Shown here: positions 10,515 through 22,900 of the stretch, one piece after another
How the letters are laid out: each line of letters opens with the position of its first letter
Numbering within the stretch: position 1 is the stretch's first letter
Origin: Gremmenia infestans
Lineage: Eukaryota; Ascomycota; Leotiomycetes; Helotiales; Hamatocanthoscyphaceae
Direction of reading: 5' to 3'
Assembly (NCBI GenBank): GCA_032629725.1
Contig: JAFEVB010000002.1
Span: forward strand, 3,224,001-3,288,000
DNA length: 64,000 bases
The notes under the pieces: model-generated
Seen by the model: only the letters and a program-made list of their open reading frames with translations
Database searches by the model: none
Told to the model about the DNA's origin: nothing
Translations under genes and position numbers: made by a program

Positions 10515-13500
10515 CTAATTATTTTGTCCACCACCCCGAGCCCTCTTCCCCGCATTCCCCTGTCCTCCAATAGAGCCTTCCTCACGAGGCCGTTTCATGC
10601 CAGTGGGTTGTCCCGAAGGGCTGAATGATTGTGCACCGGCATTCATTCCACCTCTCTGTCCTGGAAAACCTCCTCTGCCTCTGCCAGCGGCCCCCCCACG
10701 TACTGGTTGGTAAGGTTGACCCCCTCCACGGATACCACGGCCACCACCCGCGCCACCTCGGGTTGGAATTCCGGATGCTCGAGCACCATTGTTATTCGGC
10801 TGAGAAGCCTACAAGGTGGTCAGTATAACGCATAAGTTGCCACAGAATTAGCCACGACTTACAGTTGGGATACTACTTGCAGGAACAGGGGGTGTAGTGC
10901 CATTTGCGGCCGCTGGGACGCTTGACTGTTGTGGAGCATCTTGAGGCTCAGCCGCAGTAGTGATTTCGGTCTTGACCTCTGGCTTCGCTGATGTTGGGGC
11001 GCCATTTGGCTGACTGACAGGTTCTATAGGAATAAGTTAGTAAGAGTCAAAGCTTTGGAGAAAGATACATACCTGTAACTGTGGCTGGCACAGGCACTGC
11101 CGCTACAAGTTTGAAATTCTTGGCAATCTCCCAAACTTCCGATACTGCCTTCTGAGGTGTATCCTTAGCAGCAGTCTCGACAATGACAAGCTTGCCGGTT
11201 GCAGCCTTGATCCTGTTTTCTGTCATGTTTAGTTTTAACACCGACTTCTTCTCTGCCAAGACTACGGCCTGCTTTTGGTCTTTCTCTGCCTTCTCTTGTG
11301 CCTCGGTAATTTGTTTATCGAATCTTTCCTTGAGTTTTAATGTCTCGGCTTCGAGCTTCTTCTTGACATTGTTGGCAAGAATTGCCTTGACGGTGGGGTT
11401 ACTCGATAGTAGTTCGCGAACCTGTGCATCGGTCAAGCCGCTAGTTGGGATAATCGCGGGTGTTGGCTTATGGCCTGGTGTTGAAGGAGTTGCAGGTGCT
11501 GCTGCTGGGGTTGGCGGCGCCACAGCAGACACATCTTCAGTCGAAGTAGGCTGAGCGGTGGAAACTGTGAGCGGTGGGGCTGTATTGACAGATTTGGATT
11601 CTGCGAGCCATATTTGCTTCTCCTGCTCAAGCTTCAACTGATACTCAGACTCTAGCTCCTTCTTCTGGGCTTCGCGGATCTCTCCGAGCTTCTTATTAAG
11701 TGCTGTTTTCATCTTGTCGGATCGAGCCTTGAGTGTGATTTCCATCTGCTCTTCAATCTTGGTAGCCTTCTCTTCTTGCTCCTTAGCCTTTGCTTCGGCG
11801 GTGGAAATACGTTCTTTAAGGGCCCCCCTCTCGTCTTCTGGAAGAGTGGTCTTGGGAGTCTCATCAATTTGACCTTCCTCATTGTCATTTTCCGTAGAAT
11901 GCTCAGAGGCACCTGTAATCTGTCTTGATCGGGCCTCTGCGGCGTCGGCGCTGGCAGTGTCTCGCTCAGAATTGGCCTTCTCAAGCTGCTGTCGCAGGTC
12001 GATAAGTTGAGTCTCGAGGGAGGCCTTCTCCTCGGTGACTTCGTCAAGTTTCTTCCGGAGCTCAGTGAGCTGTTGTTCGAAGGCCTTATTATTGGGCTGC
12101 TCAATCGTGGTTTCAACAGGAGCCTGGCTAGGCGAAGACTGAGAAACACTTGCCAAAGCTCGGTCTCGCTCAGACTTGACAGTTTCAATTTCTTGGCTGA
12201 GGGAAGTAAGCTTCTGCTCTGCGGTATTCTTTTCAGTAATAGCCGTCTCGAGCTGCTGCTGGAGACTGGAAAGTTGCTCCTGGAGTGCTTCTTTTTCCTG
12301 AATTACAGCATCTCTCTCCGCAGTTCTATCGTTCTTCTCCTTGGTTTGGATCCGTGATCTCTCCTTGGCTTGATCGATTAGACGTTGACGTGACTGCTGC
12401 CAAGTCGCTTTCTCAGCTTCCAAACCCTGCATCTGATCCTGCAGAGGCTGCTTCTCTTCAAGTAAAGTGTCTCGCTCAGTTTTCAAGGCTTCGATGGTTT
12501 CCTTGAGTTGTTCCATCTCTGCGGGGTCGATGCGATCATACTTGGAAATTATGTCCTGAGTCCGCTTCTGCCATCGGTCACGATCCTCCTGGAGTAAACG
12601 CATTTCTCCGTCTGTGGTCTCCTTGCCATGCTCGAGCTCCCTGATCTTGTTTTCAAGGGGCTGGATTTGCTCCAAGAGTTCTTCGACGCGCTGGGTCTTT
12701 TCACCTAGTTGTGCTTGGGCGTCGCGAGCTTCCTTTCGCAAAGTAATGCTGCTTTCCCGAAACAAATTGAGGTCTTCTAGCTTCTTCATGAGGTCTTTAT
12801 GTGCAATAGCGCTTTGACCTCCATCCGCGTGAGCACGGCGTTCTTGGTCGAGCTTCAGTCTGCTCTCGTCAAGTTGTGATTGGGTGTATTCAAGCTGTTG
12901 TTGTAAACGCTTGGATTCTTGAAGTTTGAGCTCGAATTGTACTTCTATGATTTCTTTCTCGCGCCTCAAGAACGCATTGAGCTCTCGAAGTCCGTCAGCA
13001 GTGCGATCATAAGTGGCATCTCCTTCGAGAGACCCGGCTTCGGTAGTATCGGCGACTGAGGATCGAGATTGCTGGAGAGCTGAGATTTGAGAGCCAACGT
13101 TCTCGAGTTGTTGGTGAAGAAGCTTGTTCTGGGCGTTGACATCGTCCCGCCTTGTCCTTATTTCCTTCAGTTCTTGCTCAAAGTGTTCTCGGCGCTCCTC
13201 CCACGAGCTTTCACTTTGGCTCAGAGCAACACGGGAGGATTCAGCATCGGCCTTGAGCGCTGCGGATTCTGACTTCAGCTGGTTATGCTCAGAACGGAGA
13301 TTCTGGAGTTGCTTAGCGGCCTCCGCATGCTTGACCAATTCGTTCTCGTAATCTTGCTGAGCTTTTGTTGCAATTGCTGCTTGAGCGCGAAGGTCCTGTT
13401 GGTGAAATATTGCTGCACTCGTATACCTCTCTTCCACGTCCTTTAGCCGCACAATTTCTTGCTCGAGAATAGCTTTCTCTTCTTCGCCTTGCCTCGCTAC

Positions 13501-16500
13501 CTCCGCCTGTTGGTTACGCAAAGTGGTTAATTCATTGTTGGTAGTGGTAAGCTCAGCCGAGATGTCGTCAATGCGTTGCTGCAGCTCTCTAATCTTGGAG
13601 TCTTTTTCCTCGATGATGCTATCCATCTCTTCACGATACTGGTCTTGCGTTGAATTGAGACTCTGCAATTCCTCCTCCGCAGATTGACCGATAGATTTGT
13701 ACTGCTCCATCTGACTCTTGGTGCTCTCAAGTTCCGACTTCAAAAGGTCAAGATCTCGCTTCAATTCAGATATCTCAATTGACAGTTCTTGCTCCCTGTT
13801 GAGCGCCTCCTCTGCAGGGGCATCTCCATTAGTTACAACGGCAGTAAATCTAGGCGTGGGTCGCGGTTGGAGTAGTTCCACCCGCTCTTCAGCACTCTTC
13901 AGCTCAATGGTGAGCTCGTCAACTCTTGATTGAAGGTGGTCTCGAGTAGTCTTTGCAGCTACCAGCTCTTCACGCACTTGGCTGAGGCTGCTTGCAAGAT
14001 CGTCAATGCGTTTTTGATTTTGCTGGGAATCGTACTCCTTGCGTAGTTGAGCCTTTTTGTTATCCTCAACCTCGTCGCTGAGTTTGCGCTTTGTTGTTGA
14101 CAGCTCGGCCTCCAAAGATTCAACTTGGGTTTGCAATCTTCGCCGAGTCTCCGAGTCCGACAGCTCACGCTCGTTCTGGAGTGTTTGCTGATTTGCAATT
14201 AAGTTGTTCAAGCGAGTCCGCTCGTTCATCAATCCTTCGTTGTCTTGGCTCAGACGATCCTGGATGTCTTTCCACAGCTTCTTTTCTGCCTTGAGATTGG
14301 CATTCTCATTGCGCATGCCCTCAAGCTGACCTTTAGCCTCTATCAAATCCTCAGCTACTTGCTGCGTTCGGAGATCTTGCTTGGCAGCTGACTCTGAAAG
14401 AGTCTGCGACCGCTTTTGCAACTCGCTATTTTCGTTTTGCAACATGGTATAATTGGATTGAAGCATCTCATAACGCTCATTAGCAAAGGCAAGTTGACTG
14501 CTTGTTTTGGCAATTTCTGCTTGCAGAGAGCCTTTGTCTGACGAGAGCCTCTCGGCTTGGTCCTTCATCGCACGGCGGTCAATGGTCTGTTCCTCCCTGT
14601 ATTGGTCAAATTGTGTTTGCAATTCTCTCAATACAGCTGCGTAATTGGTGCTGTTGCCGGGGGTTTGCTCGATGGTTTGTACAAGGCCGTTCTGATGTCC
14701 GTCGACAGACTGACCGAACATAGATGCTAAATCAGAAGCGGGTGGCAGTTGACCGCGGTGTTGTAACATGCGCCGGAACATATCCCTCTCCTTGATGTAG
14801 CTTTCAGACCGGGTGATCATGGACTGAAGCTCGTCCTTGTAATTTTCGATCTTAGTCTGAAGGCTCTGGACTTCTTCATGATCCTTCGCGGCCTGGTGCT
14901 TAGCTGACAATGCCTCTTCACTTTCCATCTGCGCACCTAACTGTCTCGTAATCTTAAGAAGTTCCTGGTTCTTCTCCTGGAGATCACTGACGCTTCGGAA
15001 AATCGTAAGACGTTGGCTGATGAATCGATCGGTATCGGTCAGGCCTTCCAAGGCCTCCTCGCTAACCTCTCCACGAGCTAGACGTTCAAGTTGCGATCGT
15101 TCTGCAGCACTTAATGCATCAATTCCTCTTTCTCGAGCATCCAGATCGCACAATAGCATTTTGATCTGCGCGCTTAGATCGCGCAGTTGCTGGCGAAGAA
15201 TGTTGGACTCTGCTTGGGCCGTGGAAGCTTCGCTCTCAGCCTTCCTTAGGTCCTTCTTCGCACGGTCTCTCTCCTTGCCCGTTTGGTCTACGAATTTAGA
15301 CATTTCGACCACTTCCTGCTGCAGACGTTCATGCTCAGCCTGCATTTCTTCAATCTCGGGTTGCTTAGCTTCCAGTCCCTGCATCATTTCCTCCATTTCA
15401 GCGGTGAGACGCTCACTTCGTCGCTTCTCAGTATTAAGCTGTCCCTTAACCTTGTAGAGCTCGTCAATGGCCTGCGTCGCTGTAATGGCGGACTTGCTAC
15501 GAACAGATCCCGGTGTACCAAATTGTGCTGGTGATCCAGATCTTCCAAAGGCCGAACCATTGAGACCTGCACGTGGTGTTCCGGGCATTGACCCATTTCG
15601 GGGTTGTGACACTAGAGCCTCCAATCGATCAACCTCTGCCTCCAACTCTGCGATGCGATGCTCTGCCTGTTCATGGTCTTGCCGTTCTGCCTCAGCTTCC
15701 TGCCGACATCTGCCGACATCCTCAGCTGCATCGTCCTTTGCTTTTTCGAGTTCTGCCTCAACCTCCTTGAGCCTGTTACGGTGTGTCTCGGATTGTTGAG
15801 TCTGAAGTTCTGCCAATCGGCGTGCGCTCTCTAATTCTTGTCCGAAACTCTCTTCAGTCTTCGCAGCGGCTTCCTGAAGTTGTTGGACTTTAGCGAGGGA
15901 GTCTTCAGCCTTCTTCTGAACCTCGTCTAGTCTATTCCTCAGTGCCTGCTCAGTCCTCTTTGCCGCTTCGAGATTAGAATTAGCATCTTCGTTCAGTCGT
16001 TGAAGTTCGGCAAGTCTAGCTCCCTTCTCCTTTCTATACTTCAAGGCCTCCGCACTCTTCGTCTTCAGCTCATTTTCAAACCACTCGGAGTTTCGTTTGG
16101 CCAGTTCAACTTCTTGCTTGAGGGATTGCTCGCGGAACTTGGCACTGGATGCTGCAGAGGTCGCATTCTGCACAGACTGCTGGAGAGTTGTGATTTGCTG
16201 GCTAAGCTCCAAGCCCTTCTGGTGTTGTTTCTGCAGTTCCTGGGAAATGCTATCATTCGCAGTAGTCTTGGACTCGAGTACAGCAACAGTGTCACGGTTG
16301 GCAGATTCGAGCGAGGCTATCCGAGTTCTCAGCGTTTCTACCTCGGAATTAGAGGTCGTGGAGGAGGATTTCAGGTTTTGCAGTTCACTTTCAAGAGATG
16401 AACGCGCATTTTCTAACGAAAGACAAGTCAGTGGATTGACTCTCATGACCATGACCGTTGAATATAATCACCCTCTTCCGTCAATTTGGTCCGCACTTCT

Positions 16501-16763
16501 TCAACTGTATTTTGCGATTTCTCGACAGTGGCTTTTAGCCCCTCGATGCGCGTCTCCGAGCTCCGGACGGCATTCTCGAGTTCAATATCAACCCTCAGTT
16601 TGTCCGCAGCCAACTCATCATGCTCTCGCGCCTTTGTTGTGACTGCGTCGAGGACTGATCGAACAAGCTCGGCCGTGGGTGCATCCAAAACCGATCCTAG
16701 AACTTGTTGCGGCAAACCCAGATATCCTGACAAATAGTCGATATCTAATGTCGCTGCAGCCAT
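10515..16763 (-). CDS. MLP1: Mlp1/Mlp2/TPR nuclear pore coiled-coil protein
   Basis: This is the filament protein of the nuclear basket, involved in mRNA quality control, chromatin anchoring and spindle checkpoint functions in its family. Exons on the minus strand are 16763-16472, 16412-11073, 11023-10863 and 10808-10515, giving 2028 residues, a usual TPR size. Nearly the whole 5.3-kb exon encodes heptad-type coiled coil rich in Glu, Gln, Lys, Arg and Leu, with few Pro or Gly. A break near nt 15490-15600 carries a Ser/Gly/Pro linker (GTPRAGLNGSAFGRSGS). The C-terminal ~250 residues lose the coiled coil and end in a Gly/Arg tail with RGG and GRGRGG motifs, likely basic and RNA-binding. The start is the Met preceding AAATLDIDYLSGYLGLP. 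Yeast has paralogues MLP1 and MLP2, and the symbol is given at family level. Confidence 0.92.
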
Positions 16764-17455
16764 GACTACGACCAACTCCTCATAAAGGTCGCTGGTGGCT
16801 CATAGAGGTGGGGTTCCTGGGAGGAGGGGAGGGCGAGTTTGTTTGTTGTAAAAGAGTAACCGCGACTTGTAGAATAAGCCCGCAACCACACAAATGAATG
16901 TCAAGATAGAGATAAGTTTGAAGACTCAACGCATATCTTCCAAGAGGATCGAGAGAGCGTACTGTAGTCGTGTGCCACTTCGCAGCGACGAGATGGTAGG
17001 CGCTATTGATGTATTTCAAGATGTTCTTTCTTTCATCAAGAGCTCTTCCAACGGATGCGGTACAACGACCTCTTGCGGTTAGCGCGAATGCTACCTATAG
17101 TAGCGTGCCAAGCATTGAGCCTTGTTCTCTTGTTCTCTTGTTCGCGAGTTTAGCTTCGACTCAATCCCCAACCCACACCACAACCACCTCTGCTCCGCCA
17201 GATGTGGTAACCATTCTTTTCCTGGTAAATTTTCTTAATCCCGCGCAGTAAGTGCGCCGTACCATAAGGGGCATCTCGCCATTCCCACGCCTTTGGACGA
17301 AGGCAGCGGTTGTCCAGTCAGCCAGTTGTACACACATCGACCCCCCTCTTAGACCATATTCACAGAAGACGCGGTATATTCGAGCGCGATCCATCATATA
17401 TCTGTTACATCTCTCATTCTAGGCACTAGTTTCATCATTTGCTACTGCCGTCGCC
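16764..17455. promoter_or_regulatory. Divergent promoter region, Mlp1 / TFIIE beta
   Basis: This 692-bp region separates two divergent housekeeping genes. Pyrimidine-rich tracts precede the TFIIE beta start, as is common in fungal leaders. No other gene is visible. The promoter role is inferred from position. Confidence 0.4.
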
Positions 17456-18355
17456 ATGTCGTCCTATCTCGAGAAGCAGCAGGCGGCCTTCAAGACCAAC
17501 GTCACCTCTGCATCGTCCAAAATCACTGCCAAGCGCACCAGTCTCGCTCCGCCTGCCGAAGCACCCTCTCCAGCGCCGTCAAACACGTCGAATACATCCA
17601 AGACAGAGAAGGAAACTAAGCGCAAGAGAGAGGTCCAACAAAATGTCGTTTACTCACAGCCTGCCGTAACTGGCTATGGCACGGAAGCTTTCACCCAAGT
17701 CACCTACGTTATCGACTTTCTCAAGAAGAAGGACGAGCCGAAGACATTTCAAGAAATTTTGATGTACCTCAGCCAAGTCCATGTAGAAGAAACGAAGAAA
17801 AAGCTCATTGCGACGATCCTCAAGCGCCACGACCGCGTAAAATGGACGGCTGATCCTCAGCTAAAGACTCAAACTTGGGACTCGGGCACCTTCCGGCACC
17901 AACCTCTCATCAATGTTCGAACCAAGAAGGACCTGATCGCATATCTGCAAATTAAACCAGATGCACAGGGTGTCGCTGTAAAGGATTTGAAGGACGGTTG
18001 GCCGGACTGTGAAGATGCTATTGATGATTTGGAAGCCGAGAACAGGATATTAGTGACGAGGACAAAGAAGGATAACCATGCCCGCATGGTGTGGAGCAAT
18101 GATCCGTCTCTGGTCCATAAAGTCGATCCGGAATTCCAAATGATGTGGCACAAGACAGAGCTGCCCACGGTTGACGAACTCGTCCGGAAACTTATGGATG
18201 CTGGCCAAAAACCTGCGAGCGAGGATCCTAGCAAGCGTGTGAAGGCAGCCCCCAAGCCAAAGGAGAAGAAAAAGAAAGCTCCCCGAAAGGGTGGCAAGTT
18301 CACAAACTCCCACATGGCGCATCTTCTCATTGACTATGACAAGCAAAGGAGATAA
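17456..18355 (+). CDS. TFA2: Transcription initiation factor TFIIE beta subunit
   Basis: This is the small subunit of general factor TFIIE, which recruits and regulates TFIIH at RNA polymerase II promoters. It is a single exon of 299 residues. The N-terminus is Ser/Thr/Ala-rich and polar. The core has two winged-helix segments: one from about residue 75 (FTQVTYVIDFLKKKDEPKTF through ILKRHDRVKW) and one from about residue 150 (KKDLIAYL through DLEAENRILVTRT). A C-terminal region with ELPTVDELVRKLMDAG leads to a strongly basic Lys/Pro stretch (KPKEKKKKAPRKGGK), as in fungal Tfa2. The start is the first ATG of the frame, after a CT-rich leader. It is divergent to the Mlp1 gene. Confidence 0.92.
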   Translation: MSSYLEKQQAAFKTNVTSASSKITAKRTSLAPPAEAPSPAPSNTSNTSKTEKETKRKREVQQNVVYSQPAVTGYGTEAFTQVTYVIDFLKKKDEPKTFQEILMYLSQVHVEETKKKLIATILKRHDRVKWTADPQLKTQTWDSGTFRHQPLINVRTKKDLIAYLQIKPDAQGVAVKDLKDGWPDCEDAIDDLEAENRILVTRTKKDNHARMVWSNDPSLVHKVDPEFQMMWHKTELPTVDELVRKLMDAGQKPASEDPSKRVKAAPKPKEKKKKAPRKGGKFTNSHMAHLLIDYDKQRR

Positions 18356-19204
18356 TGCAGGGCACTGTCGCAAGCTTTGGTGGTATGTACAGGCTCGGTT
18401 TGCTTTATAATAAGGCGTTTGGGCAAGGGGATAGAGGCAATGTCTTTAGCGTTGGCGTTATGGTCTCGAGAGTCCTGAAATAACGGACGAGCATATGGCT
18501 TGCCAGACTGCCAACCTTGTGGCATAGGAAGGCAGTTGTGGTCTGCTACTGCAAAAACGTAGGCAAAATTTACAGACTCGATGTACTCTCCAATGACTAT
18601 CAGCCCCGTGATTACGCGCGGATGCCATTCCCGCTTGATCATGCAAGTATCGGGTTGTCAATAGAGCTGTTCAAATTTGCGTTCAGTGATCAGATTTACA
18701 AGCTGGATGTTCGCATGGTAGAAAGCAAACCAAAGACGAAGGTGTCTGTATCTCTCTTTTCAAATCCTGTTTTCCTCAAAAATCTAGAATAGCCAGAATC
18801 GTGGGCGTGTAGATCTATCAATCTACAAGCCTGAAATATATTTGACCTGAAGCCATTCCTGGTTCAACGGCTCCCACTTGTATTCTGGATGAGGCATGCC
18901 CCACTACGAATGCCCCTCTTTCGACTAAAACCACCTTACCAATCACTACAGCGAGATCACTAATAAATAGATCACGTCAGGGGGCGAGTTCGGTCTCGGA
19001 CTTTTTGATGATTAGAAATCATAAAACTTCACCTCATCCTTCCTCTTAAAAGTAATCATATTCGTCGATAAGTAATCTCTACCTTACTTCACTCTCCTCA
19101 TTACCGCTTTATACATATTTCCGTCGCGCCAAAACCTCAGCACTAGATACATCCCCATGTTCACGTCTTGGTGCCGATCTTAAAGTACCCCAGATCACGT
19201 TTGC
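18356..19204. other. Intergenic, TFIIE beta to DsbA-like gene
   Basis: I see no supported gene. A frame at 18517-18792 is open but has no family resemblance or splice support. The right end, AT-rich with pyrimidine runs, should contain the promoter of the next gene. Confidence 0.45.
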
Positions 19205-19951
19205 ATGTTCCGGCCAACGCTGCGCAGGATGACCCAGTTCAACATAGAAGTAGTCAGCGACACTGTGTGTCCCTGGTGTTACGTCGGCAAGCAGAAGCTT
19301 GAGAAAGCGATCAGCGCCTACAAAACTCAACACCCGGACTCAAATGATACTTTTTCCACGACATGGATGCCCTTCTATCTCAACCCTGGGGCTCCCAAAG
19401 TCGGTACGTTTTTCTAAATTTATGATTCAGTGACGTTTGAGGACTAATCAGAAGTAGGTGTTGATAAGACAGCGTACTACAGAAACAAGTTCGGCAGCGA
19501 CCGCACGGATATGATCTTCGAACGACTCAGTCAGGTGGGCAAGGACACGGGGATTAACTTCAAGTTTGGGGGTAAGACTGGAAATACCAGGGACAGTCAC
19601 CGTTTGATCCAACTTGGGAAGTCGAAGTCTCCAGCCATCCAGACCAGAGTAGTTGAAGAGCTGTTTGCCGCTTATTTTGAGAACGAGGGTGATATCACAA
19701 GCCATGAGATACTCCAGAAAGCTGGTGTGAAGGCTGGGCTAGATGAGAAGGAGGTTAAGGAGTGGTTGGGAAGTGATAAGGGGGGCAAGGCTGTCGATGA
19801 GGAGGTCGAGGCTGCGCAGTTGAATCAGGTTAGTGGGGTGCCGAACTTCACTATTCAAGGGAAATATGAAATTGGTGGTGCGCAGGATCCCGGAGTATTT
19901 TTGAGGTTGTTCGAGAAGATCAAGGCTGCGGAGGAGGGGGCGAACGCTTGA
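19205..19951 (+). CDS. FrnE/DsbA-family thioredoxin-fold oxidoreductase
   Basis: Exons 19205-19403 and 19458-19951 join in phase to give 230 residues. The protein opens with VVSDTVCPWCYVGKQKLEKA, the N-terminal strand and CPWC redox motif of the DsbA-like/2-hydroxychromene-2-carboxylate isomerase superfamily. It continues with a helical insert (TGNTRDSHRLIQLGKSK, where family members have a helix bearing a His) and ends with QVSGVPNFTIQGKYEIGGAQDP, holding the cis-Pro loop typical of the FrnE group. Disulfide exchange or glutathione-linked chemistry is expected, but the substrate is unknown. There is no signal peptide, so it is probably cytosolic. A second in-frame ATG at 19229, directly before TQFNIEVVSD, gives a 222-residue form and may be the true start. 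Confidence 0.88.
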
Positions 19952-22900
19952 GTTATGTGAATTAGGGTTTCAGGGTGTCTGCATTGCTTGCGTGCTTGTC
20001 TTATTTTGTTTGATTTTTGAGCCGCTGGATTAGCTGGTAGCATGAGGAATACCCGTTTCATATCAGGCATTCGAGCTCTCCTTTATTTTGGGGGTTATTC
20101 ACAATTTCAAATCCTTACCATGAGTCTTAGAAAGGAGCTATGCCCCCTTAATCAATAGAGTGCCATCATTGAAGTCGACGAGCATTGAGCTATTCTACAC
20201 CCAGAACTTTTGGTCCAGTCTGAGTAAATATCGATAGAAGCTGCGAACTTGAAAGCGCTTTAAAGCCACTCTTCACTAGGGAGCGGGCGTTTCTTTGGGA
20301 ACGCCTAGGAAGTGATCCCTCTTCGCCATTTGGCTGACAATATTTCATCCGCAACCAATACCTCAGGCCAAGTATTCCAGCAAGTGCTTTTTCCAGTAGA
20401 GGGACAAAGAAGTAAGGATTGAGTTCGACTTTGGGGGGTCGTTCATGCAAAGACCAAAGCAACTACCGTTATAAGGAAAGACCTAAGGATAAATATTTCT
20501 TCGAACTGCTCTTTCTTCTGGAACTTTACAACATGTGAGGTTCATGCCTCATCGTCTCACAGATTTCTACAAACCGAATCTTGGTAGCAGCAACATCCCA
20601 GAATCCTTTCTCTCCAGTAAATCTTGAAGTGTCTAGATTCCAAGACCAATTTTAAAATCCGAGAGCGAATACTAGAAGGAAATCCAACAGATATTATAGC
20701 TACCGTAACGCGTCGGGATCTACCATATCCTACTTAATAGTGTTCTGTTCTAGTGAATGTTGATTTCGTTTGTTTCTTAAAATCGCATTACTTTTCAATG
20801 GGTGCATTCTGGCTTGCCGCATTTTGACCGCAATAGATAGCAAAAAGACATCGAAATTTCGGGAGGGATATTACCACACTACAGTATATGTAATCTCCCG
20901 AAGTTGTACTATCTCAGATATCCATTAGCATCGTATTCCATTACCCTTCATCGTGACTTGTGGCTCATGTACTGTACCATGCCTTACTTCCATAATATCC
21001 TAGAATTACGGTGTACTCCGAGCTCATCTTACGGCATGTTTCAAAGCTTGAAACAAGACCAACAAAGCAGGCCGTGTTTCATGAAACATTCGGAACCATG
21101 CGATACTCCACAAACACGATGGAGTCATCCATCGCATATCGCATGAACGCTAGATGATCCTTCCGCTCCTCGCATATCTCGGGCTGAAAAAGAGGATTTT
21201 CTGAGGCGTTTCTAGTGCTTTTTTTGTCAGGACTCAGGGGTGCTTGCGTGCTCAATGCTCATGGAACATTTGGAAGTAAGTGGGCCACTAGAACGTAATG
21301 ATAAGCCTCTTATTCAAAGCTGCGGGATCTAGAAGGAGATTACGTTTCCGGATTTGATCGCGGCTGGGTACAGATATGTTATTTACGTAGTACAATTCAG
21401 AGAGGCTTTGGACGGAAGATACTCCAAGGCCGGTAGTACAGATTCGTCGGCTTCTAGAAGCTCAACTGAAATTACTCTGGGGATCAGCTGATCTTGATAT
21501 CATCATAAGTGGAAATTGGATTGATAGCCGTAGTGTCAAGAGGTAAAATAATCGGGAACGAATTACCCAATTCGAATGTTATGGGGGCCTTTTTTGTATG
21601 GAAAAGCACATAGGACTGTTGCTAATATGGCCTAACTCTGGATATGATCCATATAGGTATCCTGCCAGAACTAGTAGAACGCCATAAAACCAAATTTCCT
21701 CATCTTCACCGCCTGCGATTCAATTAACTATGATATCATCTGTAGTTGGGAAATGATCTTGATATAAGTGTAGGAGAATAAGGAATCCCAGACATTGTTG
21801 CCCGATGAAAAGCTATCCCTATGCCCTTTGAAGTATGAAATCATAGGATCAAGATGACTTTCGAGCCATGCATCTGCCGATGTAGTTATTTGAGAGACTT
21901 CGACTTCCTAGGACATCTAATCCTAAGCAAGTATCCTAACTTCCGATACAAGAAAGCCGAGTTATGCCATGACACCGATCGACCACCATGACTACAGTGA
22001 CCGGCACAAATATCTTGTTCCGCATGTTGCTAGATGAACCCGCGGAAGCATCTTCTCTTCAACTTGAAAATTTCAAATATCCTGAATTCGAAGGTCCTAA
22101 AGAAACCAAGAGACAAGATACCTGAGATTGATGCGGTGCCCCTGGCCCCCTTGATTTAGCAATGAAATAGGTCAAGCATTGCAGACGTAGTCCCCGTCGA
22201 TCTGCCAAACCCGTGGAGTGCGTTTGGAATGACATTCTTTTAACTTTTCGAAGCCAATGTATTGCAGGAAATGGTAATTGCCGACACAAGAGGTAGAAAC
22301 ACGGCACTTTGATTCCCTCGCTGAGTTATACTCCCACCTGTATTTCTCTTTTGTAGGTTGTACTTGATATTCAATATTGGCTATTAAGAAATGAGGTGTG
22401 TTCTTGTTGATTGGCGCATATTAGGAATAAGAGACTGGGATATCGCCTACTGTGAGCTGTTGTACTAGAAGGAAGTGGCCCGGCTGTGGGAAAGAGGGAA
22501 GACCTAAGTGCACTCAGATAGATCTGAGCGGTATCTTCAGCCCATCACCGAACGATGCTGCAATCAGAAGCTTATAGAGCGGACCTGTTGGCAGCGGCAC
22601 ATGGGCACGTTTTGATCATTAGAGAAAGCTTTGATTCAGGCATTCCGCTTGATGGTTTTGAAACTTATAATTCATAGAGCCCAAAAATACAAGATCTCAG
22701 CCAACGCATGAGTCAAAAGCCTACTTTCTAGACAATGCATGCAAGCTTGTGCTCGTATTCCGGGGTAGCCAAGCTGCTAAGGAGAGGGCGTCAACCGTAG
22801 GTCAACTTTTAAATTGAGCCTCTAGTACCTGGCCCTGAATTGATCAAGTGATCACGTACCTTGCAGAAATCCACTGGGATTCTCTTGGGGAAACGATGCT